A stretch of DNA of 64,000 nt, taken from contig JARFJB010000005.1 of the NCBI GenBank assembly GCA_036346205.1, positions 62,501 to 126,500 of the forward strand. The letters run 5' to 3'. Below the pieces are notes generated by a model. That model did not search any database, was not told where the DNA came from, and saw only the letters and a program-made list of their open reading frames with translations. Of the stretch, positions 44,240-56,583 are shown piece by piece. Numbering within the stretch: the first letter of the stretch is position 1; every line of letters begins with the position of its first letter. Source of the stretch: Vesta saturnalis. Lineage: Eukaryota > Arthropoda > Insecta > Coleoptera > Lampyridae. A program made the translations under genes and the position numbers.

Positions 44240-44660
44240 CGTATGGAAACATAACGTTAGTAATCATTTGCCGCAACATATGTGATAGTGCACCCATACT
44301 AAGTATAACCTCAAAACTGAAATTTGACGTTTAATGTTTTTGATTGGAAAGAAAGGTGGAACCGCCCTTATGAAACATGTCGTTAGTAACCATTTGCAGC
44401 ATCACTATGATAGTGCACCAATACTAAACAGAACATAATTGTACTGTTACCCATATTTGTTATTTGTTAGTAACAATTTGTAAAATAAATTAAATCTCTT
44501 TCAATTTGTTTTTTTTGTTCTTTGCGTTATTTCGAATAATTTGGGCATTCCTAAACATTAAACGTCAAATGTCACTTGTTGAGGTTATACTTAGTATGGA
44601 CGTACCATCACATATGTTGCGGCAAATAGTTACTAACGTCATGTTTCATAAGAGCTGTTG
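44240..44660. repeat. MITE with about 100-bp TIRs (unit 1)
   Basis: The left arm (about 44248-44340) contains CGTTAGTAATCATTTGCCGC and TACTAAGTATAACCTCAA. The right arm (about 44545-44655) is its reverse complement. A third, direct partial copy (GTCGTTAGTAACCATTTGCA) lies near 44375. There is no coding capacity. Unit 2 carries the same element at 51965-52375. Confidence 0.75.
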
Positions 44661-44665
44661 TGGCA

Positions 44666-45803
44666 ATAATTATTGATATCATTGTATAGTTCTCACTTAA
44701 GCTAAAAATGATCAGTACATTCATTTTACAACCTATTACTCGTAAGCATGTATCGACTAGGCGTTAAGGACAAGTACGAAGTCCGTGGATATCTATAGTA
44801 CATGGATGAAAGTAATTACGTTAATTCTACCATACTGCACTGATTCTATTATTAACATAATAAATTGTTTTATTTCAACCGGCTATGTACCTACAACATG
44901 GAATACCCAACTTTAATAATTCCACAAGTTCTAACGGTATGTGCTTAATTAGTACTTTACCAGTTCTGTCTGACGTTCTTGATACCCATTGACCAGCCTA
45001 ACCAGCATAGCCATTCTTTAGTCATTACCCGCCTAAATTAGAACGAAGTAAGCGATCCAAATTGTACAATAAAATTCACGAATAGAAAATATTTGACATC
45101 AATGAAATCGAGAATAAACTCTAATTATTTGCTTAAAGAGAAATATGTGTTCCACAATGAAACCAAAAATAAAATCTAATTATTTAATTAAACATAAAAA
45201 TGAGAAAACTCTGAAGATTTTCAATAAAACTTTTGTTAGTTTTAAATGATAATTTTAAACCGTGATCTACAATGTAAATGTTGGATGGAACTTAATTAAG
45301 TTAAATTACAGATACTAATTACTGTCTGATCAAAAAGATTTCGAATCCTCAAACGTAAACAATTTTACTGTATATTGCAAATTCTCATTGATATTGTATG
45401 TAACATTCTTAAATTGATTAGATTAGAGTCACAGGTTGCGACGTTCCGACTCTAACAAAAGAGAGAATTAATTTTGTATTAAAATAATTAGTGCATATTT
45501 AGCAACTGCAGCAAAAGCAAAAATCTAGGCTATTGTTGGTAACACAATGAGCTTTCAAAATTTCATTCAAACTGCACCTCATGTGTAACAATAGTCAGTT
45601 GAAAAAATCTAATTTGATGGATTATTTGTAATTATTAACTAAACCGATATTTAATTAATTTTTTTTTGTACACCAAGTAGCAAATTTATTGTACCATTCT
45701 CTCCGCCCCGTGATAAGAAATCACCTAGCATATTTATACTACAAAAATATTAGTAATTTTTATTTAATAAATACTTGCTCAAATATTACTTCTAAAAAGT
45801 AAT
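44666..45803. other. No gene recognised (unit 1)
   Basis: Non-coding stretch between the MITE and the piggyBac element. About 365 bp of its right end, from about 45479, is missing from unit 2. Confidence 0.5.
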
Positions 45804-45807
45804 TTAA

Positions 45808-48563
45808 CACACTCGCGGGCAAAGCGGCATATGCCGCTCTATACGCAGGGACAAAGCGTAATGTGCCGCTCAAATTTCAGACACCACAGAAGTCAAAGCT
45901 CGAAATGTAGCGCAATAATACATATAAAATAATATGTAGCCAGGCCTACTGTCCCAGGAAAAAACAAAAAATAACGTGAAATGTCCTTACACACAATTTT
46001 AATTGTAAACACGTGATGTGTATGCATTTAACTGTAAACAATTGTAGCTTATTACTGTGTTTTTCTTATCGTTTTTGTGTCTAAATGTGTATAACTAGTG
46101 TCTTAATGAGGTAAGATATTTAGTTTTGTGCTATACATTGTTTTGATATACAATCAACAAAAGAAAACTAAGATAAACAATATATACCTACATTTTGAGG
46201 TTATGTAGGAAAAATAGGTAGATATTTTAGATATGTACTACAATATTAGAAGAGTGACTGCAATAATTATAAAATTTTCTTCATTTTGTAATACAGATAC
46301 AGGGTGTTCCATAAGATATTGCAAACAAAGTTTTTTGCTTATATCTGTTATGTGGGGATTAAGAATAAAAAATGTGAAATAAAAGTCAATCTAATATGGG
46401 ATAGACATTGTAAAGCAGATATGTATTACAGCTATGGACACAAATGTTAAATTGCATTTAAATATTCTATATTATATTACAGAGGCCTTATAAAAGTGTT
46501 GAATTCCAGTCAGATTTTTATAACATATTACAGGGATGGACAAAAATATTGTACTGCATTTAATTATTTTTTACGTTTATGGTAAGTTAAAAACGGACTT
46601 CCTCTTTACAGGAAATGAATCCAAAAGAAGGACAGAGATTTCTTCGACTCATGGATGAGGCGAAAGTGAACATTCCAGTTCCGATCCATTTAGCAGCGAT
46701 GATGACCTGGCAGATGCAACATGTGACGATGAAGATTACACTTTACGTTCATCCGATGAGACCCACTCTTCTGAGCATGAAGTAGTTGCCCAAGGAGAAG
46801 ATACCGCAGACAATGAAGAAGAATACTGAGATTTAACTTCGGATATTCCTAATTTTGAGTTTGATGAAATAAGTTGTGGTATTTGTATAAACTTTGTTGG
46901 GGAACCACTAACCGTGATGGAGTGTTTTGAAAAGTTTTGGTATAACGACATCATGCAAATGTTGCTTGATTTTATGAATACATATGCTATTTTTAGCAGA
47001 ATAATAACCGTCCCAAAAGAAAATTCTGCAGATATTCCAATATAAAGCCGATTACAATAGAGGAGCTAAAGCAATTTCTTGGAATTCCTCAAGCTCAGAT
47101 AAAATTTCCTTCTATCAGAAAAATATTTAGTATGGATCCTTTATATTATTCTCCATTGTTCCACTATACATTATCAGACGGGAGGTACGAAGAACTTTTG
47201 CGGTATTTTTCGTGCTCATATGGCCAAGAAATTGATACCATGGACAAATTGAATAAATTGAAACCCTTTCTAAACAAGTTGTTGCTAAATTTTCAAAATA
47301 ACTACTATCCACCTGAACGGTGTTAGTTGATGAGGCACTTTTACTTGTTCGTGGGCGCTCTAGCTTTAGGCTATATATTAAAAACAAAAGACCTAGGCAC
47401 GGTATTAAATTCTACGAGCTTTGTACAACAGATGGCTTTGTTTTGAACATGAAAATTTACAATAGCCGCTCTGAAGATGACCTTGTACACAAAGGACAAA
47501 ATAAGACAGAAGCAGTGGTATTTTCTTTGATGGAGCCCTACTTAGACCGTGGTCATCACGTAGTAATGGACAAATTTTATAATAGTGTCAGTCTCTCTAA
47601 GAAACTTCTAAGCAGAAAAACCCATGCTAGTACTCTCCGGTCTAACAGGTTTGGTAATCCGAAAGCTGTCATAAGCACGAAACTAAGAATGGGTCAATGT
47701 AAATATGAACGAAAAGGTAGCGTTTATGTTTCAAAGTGGCATGATAAGCGAGACGTCATTTGTATAACAAAATATCAACCAGCGCCAATAAAGTTTCCTA
47801 ACAGATTTGATAAATGAAAATAAAGCCTGTGAAGGATGCGGGTACAACGATTTGATCTCGGGAGTAGATCGTTGTGATCAGATGACCAGTTTCCCGTAAA
47901 TTCATCAGGTAGTACAAAAGGTGATGTTTCACTTGTTAGACGTTGGTATCTGGAATACCTATTACGTGATAAAAACTAACCATTCTAAAATACAGGGAAC
48001 AACTAATTCGAGATTTACTTAACATAGACCTCGAATTGAATGATGGGAGAAAACTAATGCATGACGGACCTTTGCATGGTGGGAAGCGCAAACGAACAGA
48101 GAGAGCACCTAATTTTCCAAATATGCGTTTTCCAGGAGATATTCCAAATCGAAAGGATCCGCAGAAATCCTTTCATATGAGGTGCTAGGAATACCTAAAA
48201 CAAAAGAAACGCAAGAAAACCAAATATATGTGCTAAACATGTCCCGACCAACCTCCATTTATATTGTACCCTGCTTACCATACAAATACACAGTAAGATT
48301 ACTTATTTGTATTTGAAAACCATTTATGTAATGGATGATTGAATAACAAAAATGAACGGTTCCATTATTCTCTATGCGGCATATGCCGCTTTGTCCCTTG
48401 TACTAAAAGTTCGTCATCTGCAGGGACAAAGTGGTATTTGCTGAGCTCGTAAAATATGACAATAAACCCTTAGCAATAATCAATATTCTATCTTTAAAGA
48501 TTACAAAAATATGGTAGTGACCTTTTGGAAACCATACGAAAACCCATGGTGTCTGCGAATGTG
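45808..48563 (+). mobile_element. Complete piggyBac-type element flanked by TTAA (unit 1)
   Basis: TTAA occurs at 45804-45807 and 48564-48567. The element tips are CACACTCGCGGGC on the left and, reverse-complemented, CACATTCGCAGAC on the right: imperfect short TIRs. A palindrome, GCGGCATATGCCGC, lies near each end (about 45824 and 48376), and GCAGGGACAAAG-type words repeat subterminally. Length is 2756 bp. The transposase inside is broken, so the copy is non-autonomous, though its ends are intact. Confidence 0.9.
46600..48190 (+). pseudogene. PiggyBac transposase (PGBD4-like, DDE_Tnp_1_7), broken, unit 1
   Basis: The N-terminal acidic part lies at about 46610-47040 (MDEAKVNIPVPIH-like, then STOP-containing EDYTLRSSDETHSSEH). 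The frame resumes near 47043 (KPITIEELKQFLGIPQAQIK, SMDPLYYSPLFHYTLSDGRY). The main catalytic frame is 47320-47817: DEALLLVRGRSSFRLYIKNK (first Asp), RHGIKFYELCTTDGFVLNMK and HHVVMDKFYNSVSLSKKLLS (second Asp). GVDRCDQM (third Asp) follows the stop at 47817 in another frame. The C-terminal Cys-rich domain is degraded. Frameshifts inactivate it. Unit 1 keeps two residues of the GRSSF block that unit 2 lacks. Confidence 0.85.
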
Positions 48564-48960
48564 TTAAAATTAGTAGTGTAAATTAACCTCTACTGAATAA
48601 CCGTTTGTTGAGACTTATGGCCTTATAAATGACTTTAGTTAAACTCAGTTCGTATTTATTAAAATCAATCATTAATCATTAAATACTGGTAAAACCTATA
48701 TCCCAAATCGCCTTCCCGTTCTAATTAACTATAATTTGAGAAGTGTTTTCAATCGCTGTATTGAATCCGTTCGTTGTAGTTACCTTGTGCGCCCGTTTGG
48801 AAACAGAACGTCCAGAATGCTGGATTTAATTATTTCTGTAGGTGGGTGCTCGAGGCATCCCATTTCTATCCAGGATTTGAAAAGTGCGTGTTATTTTAAG
48901 CCTAGTCAAATGCAAATATATTTTTTGGTTAAGAAATTAATGACTCCAAAGCCAATTTAA
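48564..48960. other. Linker between piggyBac and RT fragment (unit 1)
   Basis: One open frame (48736-48960) has no recognisable content. It corresponds to 55896-56295 in unit 2, where the frame is broken, so it is probably not a gene. Confidence 0.4.
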
Positions 48961-49229
48961 ATTATTTAGCCGTCACTTTCAGTAGACTATTACCCTTACG
49001 TGTTCTATAATTCAACTCCAACTCCAATTTCATGGGGTGTTCCCCAAGGGTCAGTACTCGGTCCCATTTTATTCAATTTGTACATGTGTGATTTTCCAAA
49101 TTATTTAACAAATGTGTGCCAGTATTTTGCTCATAACAAATAATTGTATTTTAAATTTAATATCGATTCAGTTCTAAATGCAGTACAATATGTAAACGAA
49201 GACTTGGGTAATGTTGTTCAATGGTCCAG
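48961..49229 (+). pseudogene. Reverse transcriptase core fragment of a Jockey/CR1-type element (unit 1)
   Basis: The frame reads SWGVPQGSVLGPILFNLYMC, then DFPNYLTNVCQYFAHNK. GVPQGSVLGPxLF is the hallmark RT block B'. The catalytic FADD/YADD is changed to FAHN, so both aspartates are lost. VLNAVQYVNEDLGNVVQWS matches the following helix. A minus-strand LINE inserted directly after it at about 49230. Confidence 0.8.
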
Positions 49230-50663
49230 CCTATTTTTACCTATTTACTACTATTTACATGTCCTTTCATTGTTTCATGTTTCCTCCATCTATTCCTCAA
49301 GTATTTCTTCTACACTCCTATCATCCTCACTTAACTCCTTACACTTTTTTGTCATATGCCTTATATTCTCCATTCCTTCCCCGCATAATCTACATCTTTT
49401 TTCTTTCTCTTTTCTCCAATACTTGTTTCCCCACTCTTCATTACCGCATCTCAATCTCGCTATGATTTTTTTCTTTCCATTCTTCCTTTTCCCTTTCAGA
49501 TATTCTAGTATCCCATCTCTTTTAATACTTTTGTAATTTGCATTGTATTTTGCTTGTCCTATTTTTACCTATTTTTCTTGATTTTGGACATCCCTGTCCA
49601 TTCTTATTACATCTTCTCTTACTCTTACTCCCTCTACCATTAGCTTCTCTACTTCCTCCGTCGTCCGTGTTTTTATAATATTCCTCCCTCCCCTCTTGTC
49701 TGTATCTCACTCCCCCTTCCTTTATCTCTTTTCAGCATGCCTGTAATATTTTACATTTCTTTCTCATATTTCATTGCCCTTCTTCCGGTCTCCACTCTTA
49801 TTTTTCTACTTACACTCCCTCCTTATAATATACACCGGTGTCTCCTTCTCCAGCCCCAGTACCGATTTCCAATATTTTTCTTGCAGTCCTTCCACCTCTT
49901 TTTCTGCATACACTCCCACACTTCTGCCCCATATAGTACCACACTTTGTATTAATTCTTCAAATAGCAGCTTCTTTTTCCCTAGGTCCACTCCAACCAAC
50001 CTTTCCCCACAGTCCGCACTTGTCCTATTAATTTATTCTTTTTTCTCACTCTTTCCTTCATGTGTTCTCCATCCTTGTTGTCATGTCTCATTGTATATCC
50101 CAGGTATGTGAATTCCTTCACCTGTTCAACTTCCTCCTCTCCTCATTACCACTATTTCTTTTTTCTTCTCCCCCCTCCCTTTCTGAGTAGGATTTTTGTT
50201 TTTTGTGTTTACTTCTAGTTCCTTTCTTTTCATATATCTTCCTATCGTCTTCACCATCTACTTCATTTCTTTTCCTTCCTTCGCCACCAACACTATGTCG
50301 TCTGCGTACGCCAGCGACCATACCTTCAATTTCTCTACCACCAATCCTCCCGTTTGCTGCCCCCATAGTATCTCCTCCAGATCCCCAGTATATATCGAGA
50401 AGAGGCTTGGGCTTAGTGGGCATCCCTGTCTCAGGTCCTTCCTTGTTACGAATTCCTCGCTCATCTCCCCATTCACTCTTACTCTGCTCTTCGTTTCCTT
50501 ATAGATTTCCTTCATCCTTTCTATCAGTTTTTCATTTATCTTCTTTTTTCTCAACTGTTCACATAGATTTTCCCGACTCACTCTGTCGAACGCCGCCTTT
50601 AAGTCTACGAATAACGCCACCATTTTCCCATTTTTCTTATCTAGTTCTTTATTTGCCATGTGC

Positions 50664-50730
<67 letters not shown>

Positions 50731-50870
50731 ATATTCCTGAATCCCGCCGTCCCTCTGGAATCAGTTTCTTTTCCTCTATCTCGTTCTGAAGTCTTTCTTC
50801 TAGTACCGTCGCGTATATTTTATATGCCGTGTTTAATAACGTCGCTCCCCTATAATTTTCTACTTCTTTT
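49230..50870 (-). mobile_element. LINE copy 2, 3' half, cut at the tandem-duplication junction (unit 1)
   Basis: Minus-strand coding includes the RT: KIRKEVENYRGATLLNTAYK, then MVALFVDLKAAFDRVSREN, RKDLRQGCPLSPSLFSIYTG and WSLAYADDIVLVAKEG (catalytic YADD intact). A (TA)n array at 50668-50726 replaces the QAGFRKxRxTIDNVYxL block between two RT motifs. The C-terminal region (about 50110-49250) is Lys/Glu-rich. The 5' half is absent because the unit ends here. Confidence 0.85.
50668..50726. repeat. (TA)n microsatellite inside the LINE RT (unit 1)
   Basis: About 29 TA units ending in TGTGTATAT. It replaces about 33 coding bases present in LINE copy 1 (about 33076-33108). Confidence 0.95.
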
Positions 50871-51175
50871 CTGATTTTTGAAAGGTCGAACTCAATCATA
50901 TGAATTATACCAAAGAAGAAATGTGCCAACTCACGTTACTGTTAATAGCTGAGAGGTAATTGACCTTCTTTTACTGATACTACTATTACAAAATGTAATT
51001 CAAGAGTAATAAGTTACAGAGATCTTGATAGGGTTAATCAAAAACTGTTTAAAAATAAAATAAACACTATTGACTGGATGTTGATGCAAAGATTAAATAT
51101 AGTAAGCTTGAATTTCCCCTGTTTAGAAAAATAGGGTTATTAAAGCCATAGGTTAATGAAAATATTAGGTTAATG

Positions 51176-51403
51176 ATGAAACTCCGTAATAAAGCCTTAA
51201 GCTCATATAAAGCGTCAAGACGTAAGAGAGGTTGTAGATTAGCGTGCACTCAAAGAAAATGGAATTTTTATAAGAAACTCTGTAATGTTACTGTTTTAAT
51301 ATGGAGAGAAAAGAAAGAATTCGTTGAGAACACTTTAAAAAATAATGGTGATCGACTGATAAGTTTTTTTTATAGAACTGTGCACCTGAACAGGCTAAAT
51401 TAG
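51176..51403 (+). pseudogene. Non-LTR retrotransposon fragment, pre-RT region (unit 2)
   Basis: Same fragment as 43458-43735, here open for 76 codons (KLRNKALSSYKASRRKRGCR, WNFYKKLCNVTVLIWREKKE). It remains a partial remnant. Confidence 0.35.
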
Positions 51404-51724
51404 GCCCATCGTGCTAAAACACTCAGGAACATTTAGGAGGATGGATAGAGCGGCATTGAATTGCCAAGAGATCCTATAAACAGCTACCTTAAATTTTTTC
51501 ATATCATAAGTGAGAGAAAAACAGGAAGTAGGGAGATCATTCCTGAGTTTAGAAGCCGTGTAGAAGGATGTGGATTGCGCCCGTTTGGTACGAGAAGTGG
51601 AGATTTGTACTGCATACTGGTGATGTGAATGAGCGAACCGAGCATTTCTAGTAAAGGTAGCCCGAGATGGTATCAAATAATGTAATTCAGCAGCACAATT
51701 GCCATAGTAATACCGATAATACAA
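51395..51724 (-). pseudogene. Non-LTR retrotransposon ORF2 C-terminal fragment (unit 2)
   Basis: Counterpart of 43707-44006, with ATFTRNARFAHSHHQYAVQI, then SFYTASKLRNDLPTSCF and MKKFKVAVYR. Confidence 0.5.
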
Positions 51725-51964
51725 AGAAGGAACTGAAACGATTCTTCTGTGCTCAAGGGACTATATGTCAGAAGTTAAGAACGGCTAATTTATAATCCTA
51801 ATCGCTCTCTTTGAATAGATCAACGATACATATTAAAAGAGAGAAGTTTCAGAAACTTTAAAAACCCAACGAATTAAATTATTCACTACTAAGTATTGCT
51901 AATCCTACCGTAGTCAACTACTACGACGCGATCAAAAACTCCCGACACAGCCGCTCGTATGGAA

Positions 51965-52375
51965 ACATAACGTTAGTAATCATTTGCCGCAACATATGTA
52001 ATAGTGCGCCCATACTAAATATAACCTCAAAACTGAAATTTGACGTTTAATGTTTTTGATTGGAAAGAAAGGTGGAACCGCCCTTATGAAACATGTCGTT
52101 AGTAACCATTTGCAGCATCACTATGATAGTGCACCAATACTAAACAGAACATAATTGTACTGTTACCCATATTTGTTATTTGTTAGTAACAATTTGTAAA
52201 ATAAATTAAATCTCTTTCAATTTGTTTTTTTGTTCTTTGCGTTATTTCGAATAATTTGGGCATTCCTAAACATTAAACGTCAAATGTCACTTGTTGAGGT
52301 TATACTTAGTATGGACGTACCATCACATATGTTGCGGCAAATAGTTACTAACGTCATGTTTCATAAGAGCTGCTG
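51965..52375. repeat. MITE with about 100-bp TIRs (unit 2)
   Basis: Counterpart of 44240-44660, nearly identical. Confidence 0.75.
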
Positions 52376-53190
52376 TGGCAATAATTATTGATATTGTATA
52401 GTTCTCACTTAAGCTAAAAATGATCAGTACATTCATTTTACAACCTATTACTCGTAAGCATGTGTCGACTAGGTGTTAAGGACAAGTACGAAGTCCGTGG
52501 ATATCTATAGTACATGAATGAAAGTAATTACGTTAATTCTACCATACTGCACTGATTCTATTATTAACATAATAAATTGTTTTATTTCAACCGGCTATGT
52601 ACCTACAACATGGAATACCCAACTTTAATAATTCCACAAGTTCTAACCGAATGTGCATAATTAGTACTTTACCAGTTCTGTCTGACCTTCTTGATACCCA
52701 TTGACCAGCCTAACCAGCATAACCATTCTTTAGTCATTACCCGCCTAAATTAGAACGAAGTAAGCGATCCAAATTGTACAATAAAATTCACGAATAGAAA
52801 ATATTTGACATCAATGAAATCGAGAATAAACTCTAATTACTTGCTTAAAGACAAATATAAGTGTTCCACAAGGAAACCAAAAATAAAATCTAATTATTAA
52901 ATTAAACGTAAAAATGAGAAAACTCTGAAGATTTTCAATAAACCTTTTGTTAGTTTTAAATGATAATTTTAAACCATGATCTACAATGTAAATGTTGGAT
53001 GGAACTTAATTAAATTAAATTACAGATACTAATTAATGTCTGATCAAAAGATTTCGAATCCTCAAACGTAAACAATTTTACTGTATATTGCAAATTCTCA
53101 TTGATATTGTATGTAACATTCTTAAATTGATTAGATTAGAGTCACAGGTTGCGACGTTCCGACTCTAACAAAGAGAGAATTAATTTTGTA
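52376..53190. other. No gene recognised (unit 2)
   Basis: Counterpart of 44666-45478. The deletion breakpoint lies at about 53190, where TTTTGTA joins GCAGGGACAAAGCG. Confidence 0.5.
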
Positions 53191-55895
53191 TGCAGGGACA
53201 AAGCGTAATGTGCCGCTCACATTTCAGACACCACAGAAGTCAAAGCTCGAAATGTAGCGCAATAATACATATAAAATAATATGTAGCCAGGCCTACTGTC
53301 CCAGCAAAAAACAAAAAATAACCTGAATTGTCCCTACACACAATTTTAATTGTAAACATGTGATGTGTATGCATTTCACTGTAAACAATTGTAGCTTATT
53401 ATTGTGTTTTTCTTATCGTTTTTGTGTCTGAATGTGTATAAGTAGTGTCGTAATGAGGTAAGATATTTAGTTTTGTGCTATACATTGTTTTGATAGACAA
53501 ACCAACAAAAAAAAACTAAGATAAATAATATGTACCTACATTTTGAGGTTAGGTGGGAAGAATAGGTAGATATCATTTTAGATATGTACTTCAATATTAG
53601 AAGAGTGACTGCAATAATTATAAAATTTTCTTCATTTTGTAATACAGATACAGGGTGTTCCATAAGATATTGCAAACAAAGTTTTTTTTGCTTATATCTG
53701 TTATGTGGGGATTAAGAATAAAAAAATGTGAAATAAGTCAATCTAATATGGGATAGACATTGTAAAGCAGAAATGTATTACAGCTATGGACACAGATCTT
53801 GAATTGCATTTAAATATTCTATATTATATTACAGAGGCCTTATAAAAGTGTTGAATTCCAGTCAGATTTTTATAACATATTACAGGGATGGACAAAAATA
53901 TTGTACTGCATTTAATTATTTTTTTTACGTTTATGGTAAGTTAAAAACGGACTTCCTCTTTACAGGAAATGAATCCAAAAGGACAGATTTCTTCGACTTT
54001 ATGGATGAGGCGAAAGTGAACATTCCAGTTCCGATCCATTTAGCAGATGCAACATATGACGATGAAGATTACACTTTACGTTCATCCGATGAGACCCACT
54101 CTTCTGAGCATGAAGCAGTTGCTCAAGAAGAAGATACCTCAGAAAATGAAGAAGAATACTGCGATTTAAGTTCGGATATTCCTAATTTTGAGTTTGATGA
54201 AACAAGTTGTGGTATTCGTATAAACTTTGACGGGGAACCACTAACGGTGATGGAGTGTTTTGAAAAGCTTTGGGATAACGAAATCATGCAAATGTTGCTT
54301 GATTCTATGATTACATATGCTATTTTTAGCAGAATAATAACCGTCCCAAAAGAAAATTCTGCAGATATTCCAATATAAAGCCGATTACAATAGAGGAGCT
54401 AAAGCAATTTCTTGGAATTCCTCAAGCTCAGATAAAATTTCCTTCTATCAGAAAAATATTTAGTATGGATCCTTTATATTATTCTCTATTGTTCCACTAT
54501 ACATTATCAGACGGGAGATACGAAGAACTTTTGCGGTATTTTCGTGCTCATATGGCCAAGAAATTGATCCCACGGACAAATTGAATAAATTGAAACCCTT
54601 ACTAAACAAGTTGTTGCTAAATTTTCAAAATAACTACTATGCACCGGAGCGGTTGTCACTTGATGAGGCACTTTTACTTGTTCGTGGGAGCTTTAGGCTG
54701 TATGTTAAAAACAAAAGAGCTAGGCACGGTATCAAATTCTACGAGCTTTGTACAACAGATGGCTTTGTTTTGAACATGAAAATTTACAATGGCCGCTCTG
54801 AAGATGACCGTGTACACAAAGGACAAAAGAAGACAGAAGCAGTGGTATTTTCTTTCATGGAGTCCTACTTAGACCGTGGTCGTCACGTAGTAATGGACAA
54901 CTTTTATAATAGTGTCAGTCTCTCTAAGAAACTTCTAAGCAGAAAAACCCATACTAGTACTCTCCGGTCTAACAAGTTTGGTAATCCGAAAGCTGTCATA
55001 AGCACGAAACTAAGAATGGGTCAATGTAAATATGAACGAAAAGGTAGCGTTTATGTTTCAAAGTGGCATGATAAGCGAGACGTCATTTGTATAACAAAAT
55101 ATCAACCAGCGCCAATAAAGTTTCCTAACAGATTTGATAAATGAAAATAAAGCCTGTGAAGGATGCGGGGTACAACGATTTGATCTCGGGAGTAGATCGT
55201 TGTGATCAGATGACCAGTTTCCCCGTAAATTCATCAGGTAGTACAAAAAGGTGATGTTTCACTTGTTAGACGTTGGTATCTGGAATACCTATTACGTGAT
55301 AAAAACTAACCATTCTAAAATACAGGGAACAACTAATTCGAGATTTACTTAACATAGACCTCGAATTGAATGATGGGAGAAAACTAATGCATGACGGGCA
55401 TTTGCATGGTGGGATGCGCAAACGAACAGAGATAGCACCGAATGTTCCAAATATGCGTTTTCCAGGGGATATTCCAAATCGAAAGGATCCGCAGAAATGC
55501 TTTCATATGAGGTGCTAGGAATACCTAAAACAAAAGAAACGCAAGAAAACCAAATATATGTGCTAAACATGTCCCGACCAACTTATATTTATATTGTACC
55601 CTGCTTACCATACAAATACACAGTAAGATTACTTATTTGTATTTGAAAACCATTTATGTAATGGATGTTTGAATAATAAAATGAACTGTTCCATTATTCT
55701 TTATGCGGCATATGCCGCTTTGTCCCTTGTACTAAAAGTTCGTCATCTGCAGGGACAAAGCGGTATTTGCTGAGCTCGTAAAATATGACAATAAACCCTT
55801 AGCAACCTGTTTCAATAATCTATCTTTAAAGTTTACAAAAATATGGTAGTGGTCTTTTGGAAACCACATTAAAACTCATGGTATCTGCGAATGTG
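53191..55895 (+). mobile_element. PiggyBac-type element lacking its left tip (unit 2)
   Basis: The right tip and TTAA (55896-55899) are intact and identical in layout to unit 1. The left tip, its TTAA and the first palindrome are removed by the deletion ending at about 53190. It could not be excised as a whole. Confidence 0.9.
53990..55500 (+). pseudogene. PiggyBac transposase (PGBD4-like), broken, unit 2
   Basis: Better preserved than unit 1. The N-terminal acidic frame (53848-54378) includes DFMDEAKVNIPVPIHLADAT and NFEFDETSCGIRINFDGEPL. It stops at IPI before KPITIEELKQFLGIPQAQIK. The catalytic frame (54581-55144) has RLSLDEALLLVRGSFRLYVK (first Asp), FYELCTTDGFVLNMKIYNGR and RHVVMDNFYNSVSLSKKLLS (second Asp). 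A frameshift after 55141 leads to GVDRCDQM (third Asp). Two codons are lost between VRG and SFRLY relative to unit 1. The C-terminal region carries MRKRTEIAPNVPNMRFPG-like text and an HMRC motif. Not functional. Confidence 0.85.
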
Positions 55896-56310
55896 TTAAA
55901 ATTAATAGTGTAAATTAACCTCTACTGAATAACCGTCTGTTGAGATTTATGACCTTATAAATGATTTTAGTTAAAATGAGTTCGTATTTATTAAAAATCA
56001 ATCATTAATCATTAAATACTGGTAAAAACCTATATCCCAAATCGCCTTCCCGTTCTAATTAACTATAATTTTAGAAGTATTTTCAATCGCTGTGTTGAGT
56101 CCGTTCGCTGCAGTTACCTTGTGCGCCCGTTTGGAAGCAGAAGGTCCAGAATCCTGGATTTAATTATTTCTGTGGATGGGTGCTCGAGCTATCCCATTTC
56201 TACCCCAGGATTTGAAAAGTGCGTGTTATTTTAAGTCTAGTCAGATGCAAATATATTCTTTGGTTAAGAAATTAATTACTGAAAAGCCAATTTAAATTAT
56301 TTAGCCGTGA
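55896..56310. other. Linker between piggyBac and RT fragment (unit 2)
   Basis: Counterpart of 48564-48960; no gene. Confidence 0.4.
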
Positions 56311-56583
56311 GAGTTGAGTGCAGGCGTCACTTTCAGTAGACTATTACCCTTAAAGGTTCTATAATTCAACTAAGTCTCCAATTTCATGGGGTGTTCCTCA
56401 AGGGTCAGTACTCGGTCCCATTTTATTCAATTTGTACGTGTGTGATTTTCCAAATTATTTAACAAATCTTTGTCAGTATTTTGCTCATAACAAATAATTG
56501 TATTTTAAATTTAATATCGATTCAGTTCTAAATGCAGTACAATATGTAAACGAAGACTTGGGTAATGTTGTTCAATGGTCCAG
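56311..56583 (+). pseudogene. Reverse transcriptase core fragment of a Jockey/CR1-type element (unit 2)
   Basis: Counterpart of 48961-49229 (GVPQGSVLGPILFNLYVCDF, QYFAHNK). It has the same lost catalytic aspartates and is cut by the LINE at 56584. Confidence 0.8.

Larger units (their letters stand above)
43166..50871. repeat. Tandem duplication, unit 1 (7.7 kb)
   Basis: Starts at GATTTTTGAAAGGCCGAACT and runs to the junction at 50870-50871, where the same sequence (GATTTTTGAAAGGTCGAACT) starts again. Order and orientation of every internal piece equal those of unit 2. By eye, identity is in the high nineties with small indels. The unit contains non-LTR fragments, a MITE, a complete piggyBac and the 3' half of a LINE. 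Confidence 0.95.

Noticed and set aside
48736..48960. 74-codon open frame in tandem unit 1
   Set aside because: The same sequence in unit 2 has frame-breaking changes and the protein has no recognisable motif.
49144..50874. Hydrophobic plus-strand frames with a Tyr-Ile run
   Set aside because: Antisense of the LINE RT plus a (TA)n array; the minus frame has YADD and the other RT blocks.
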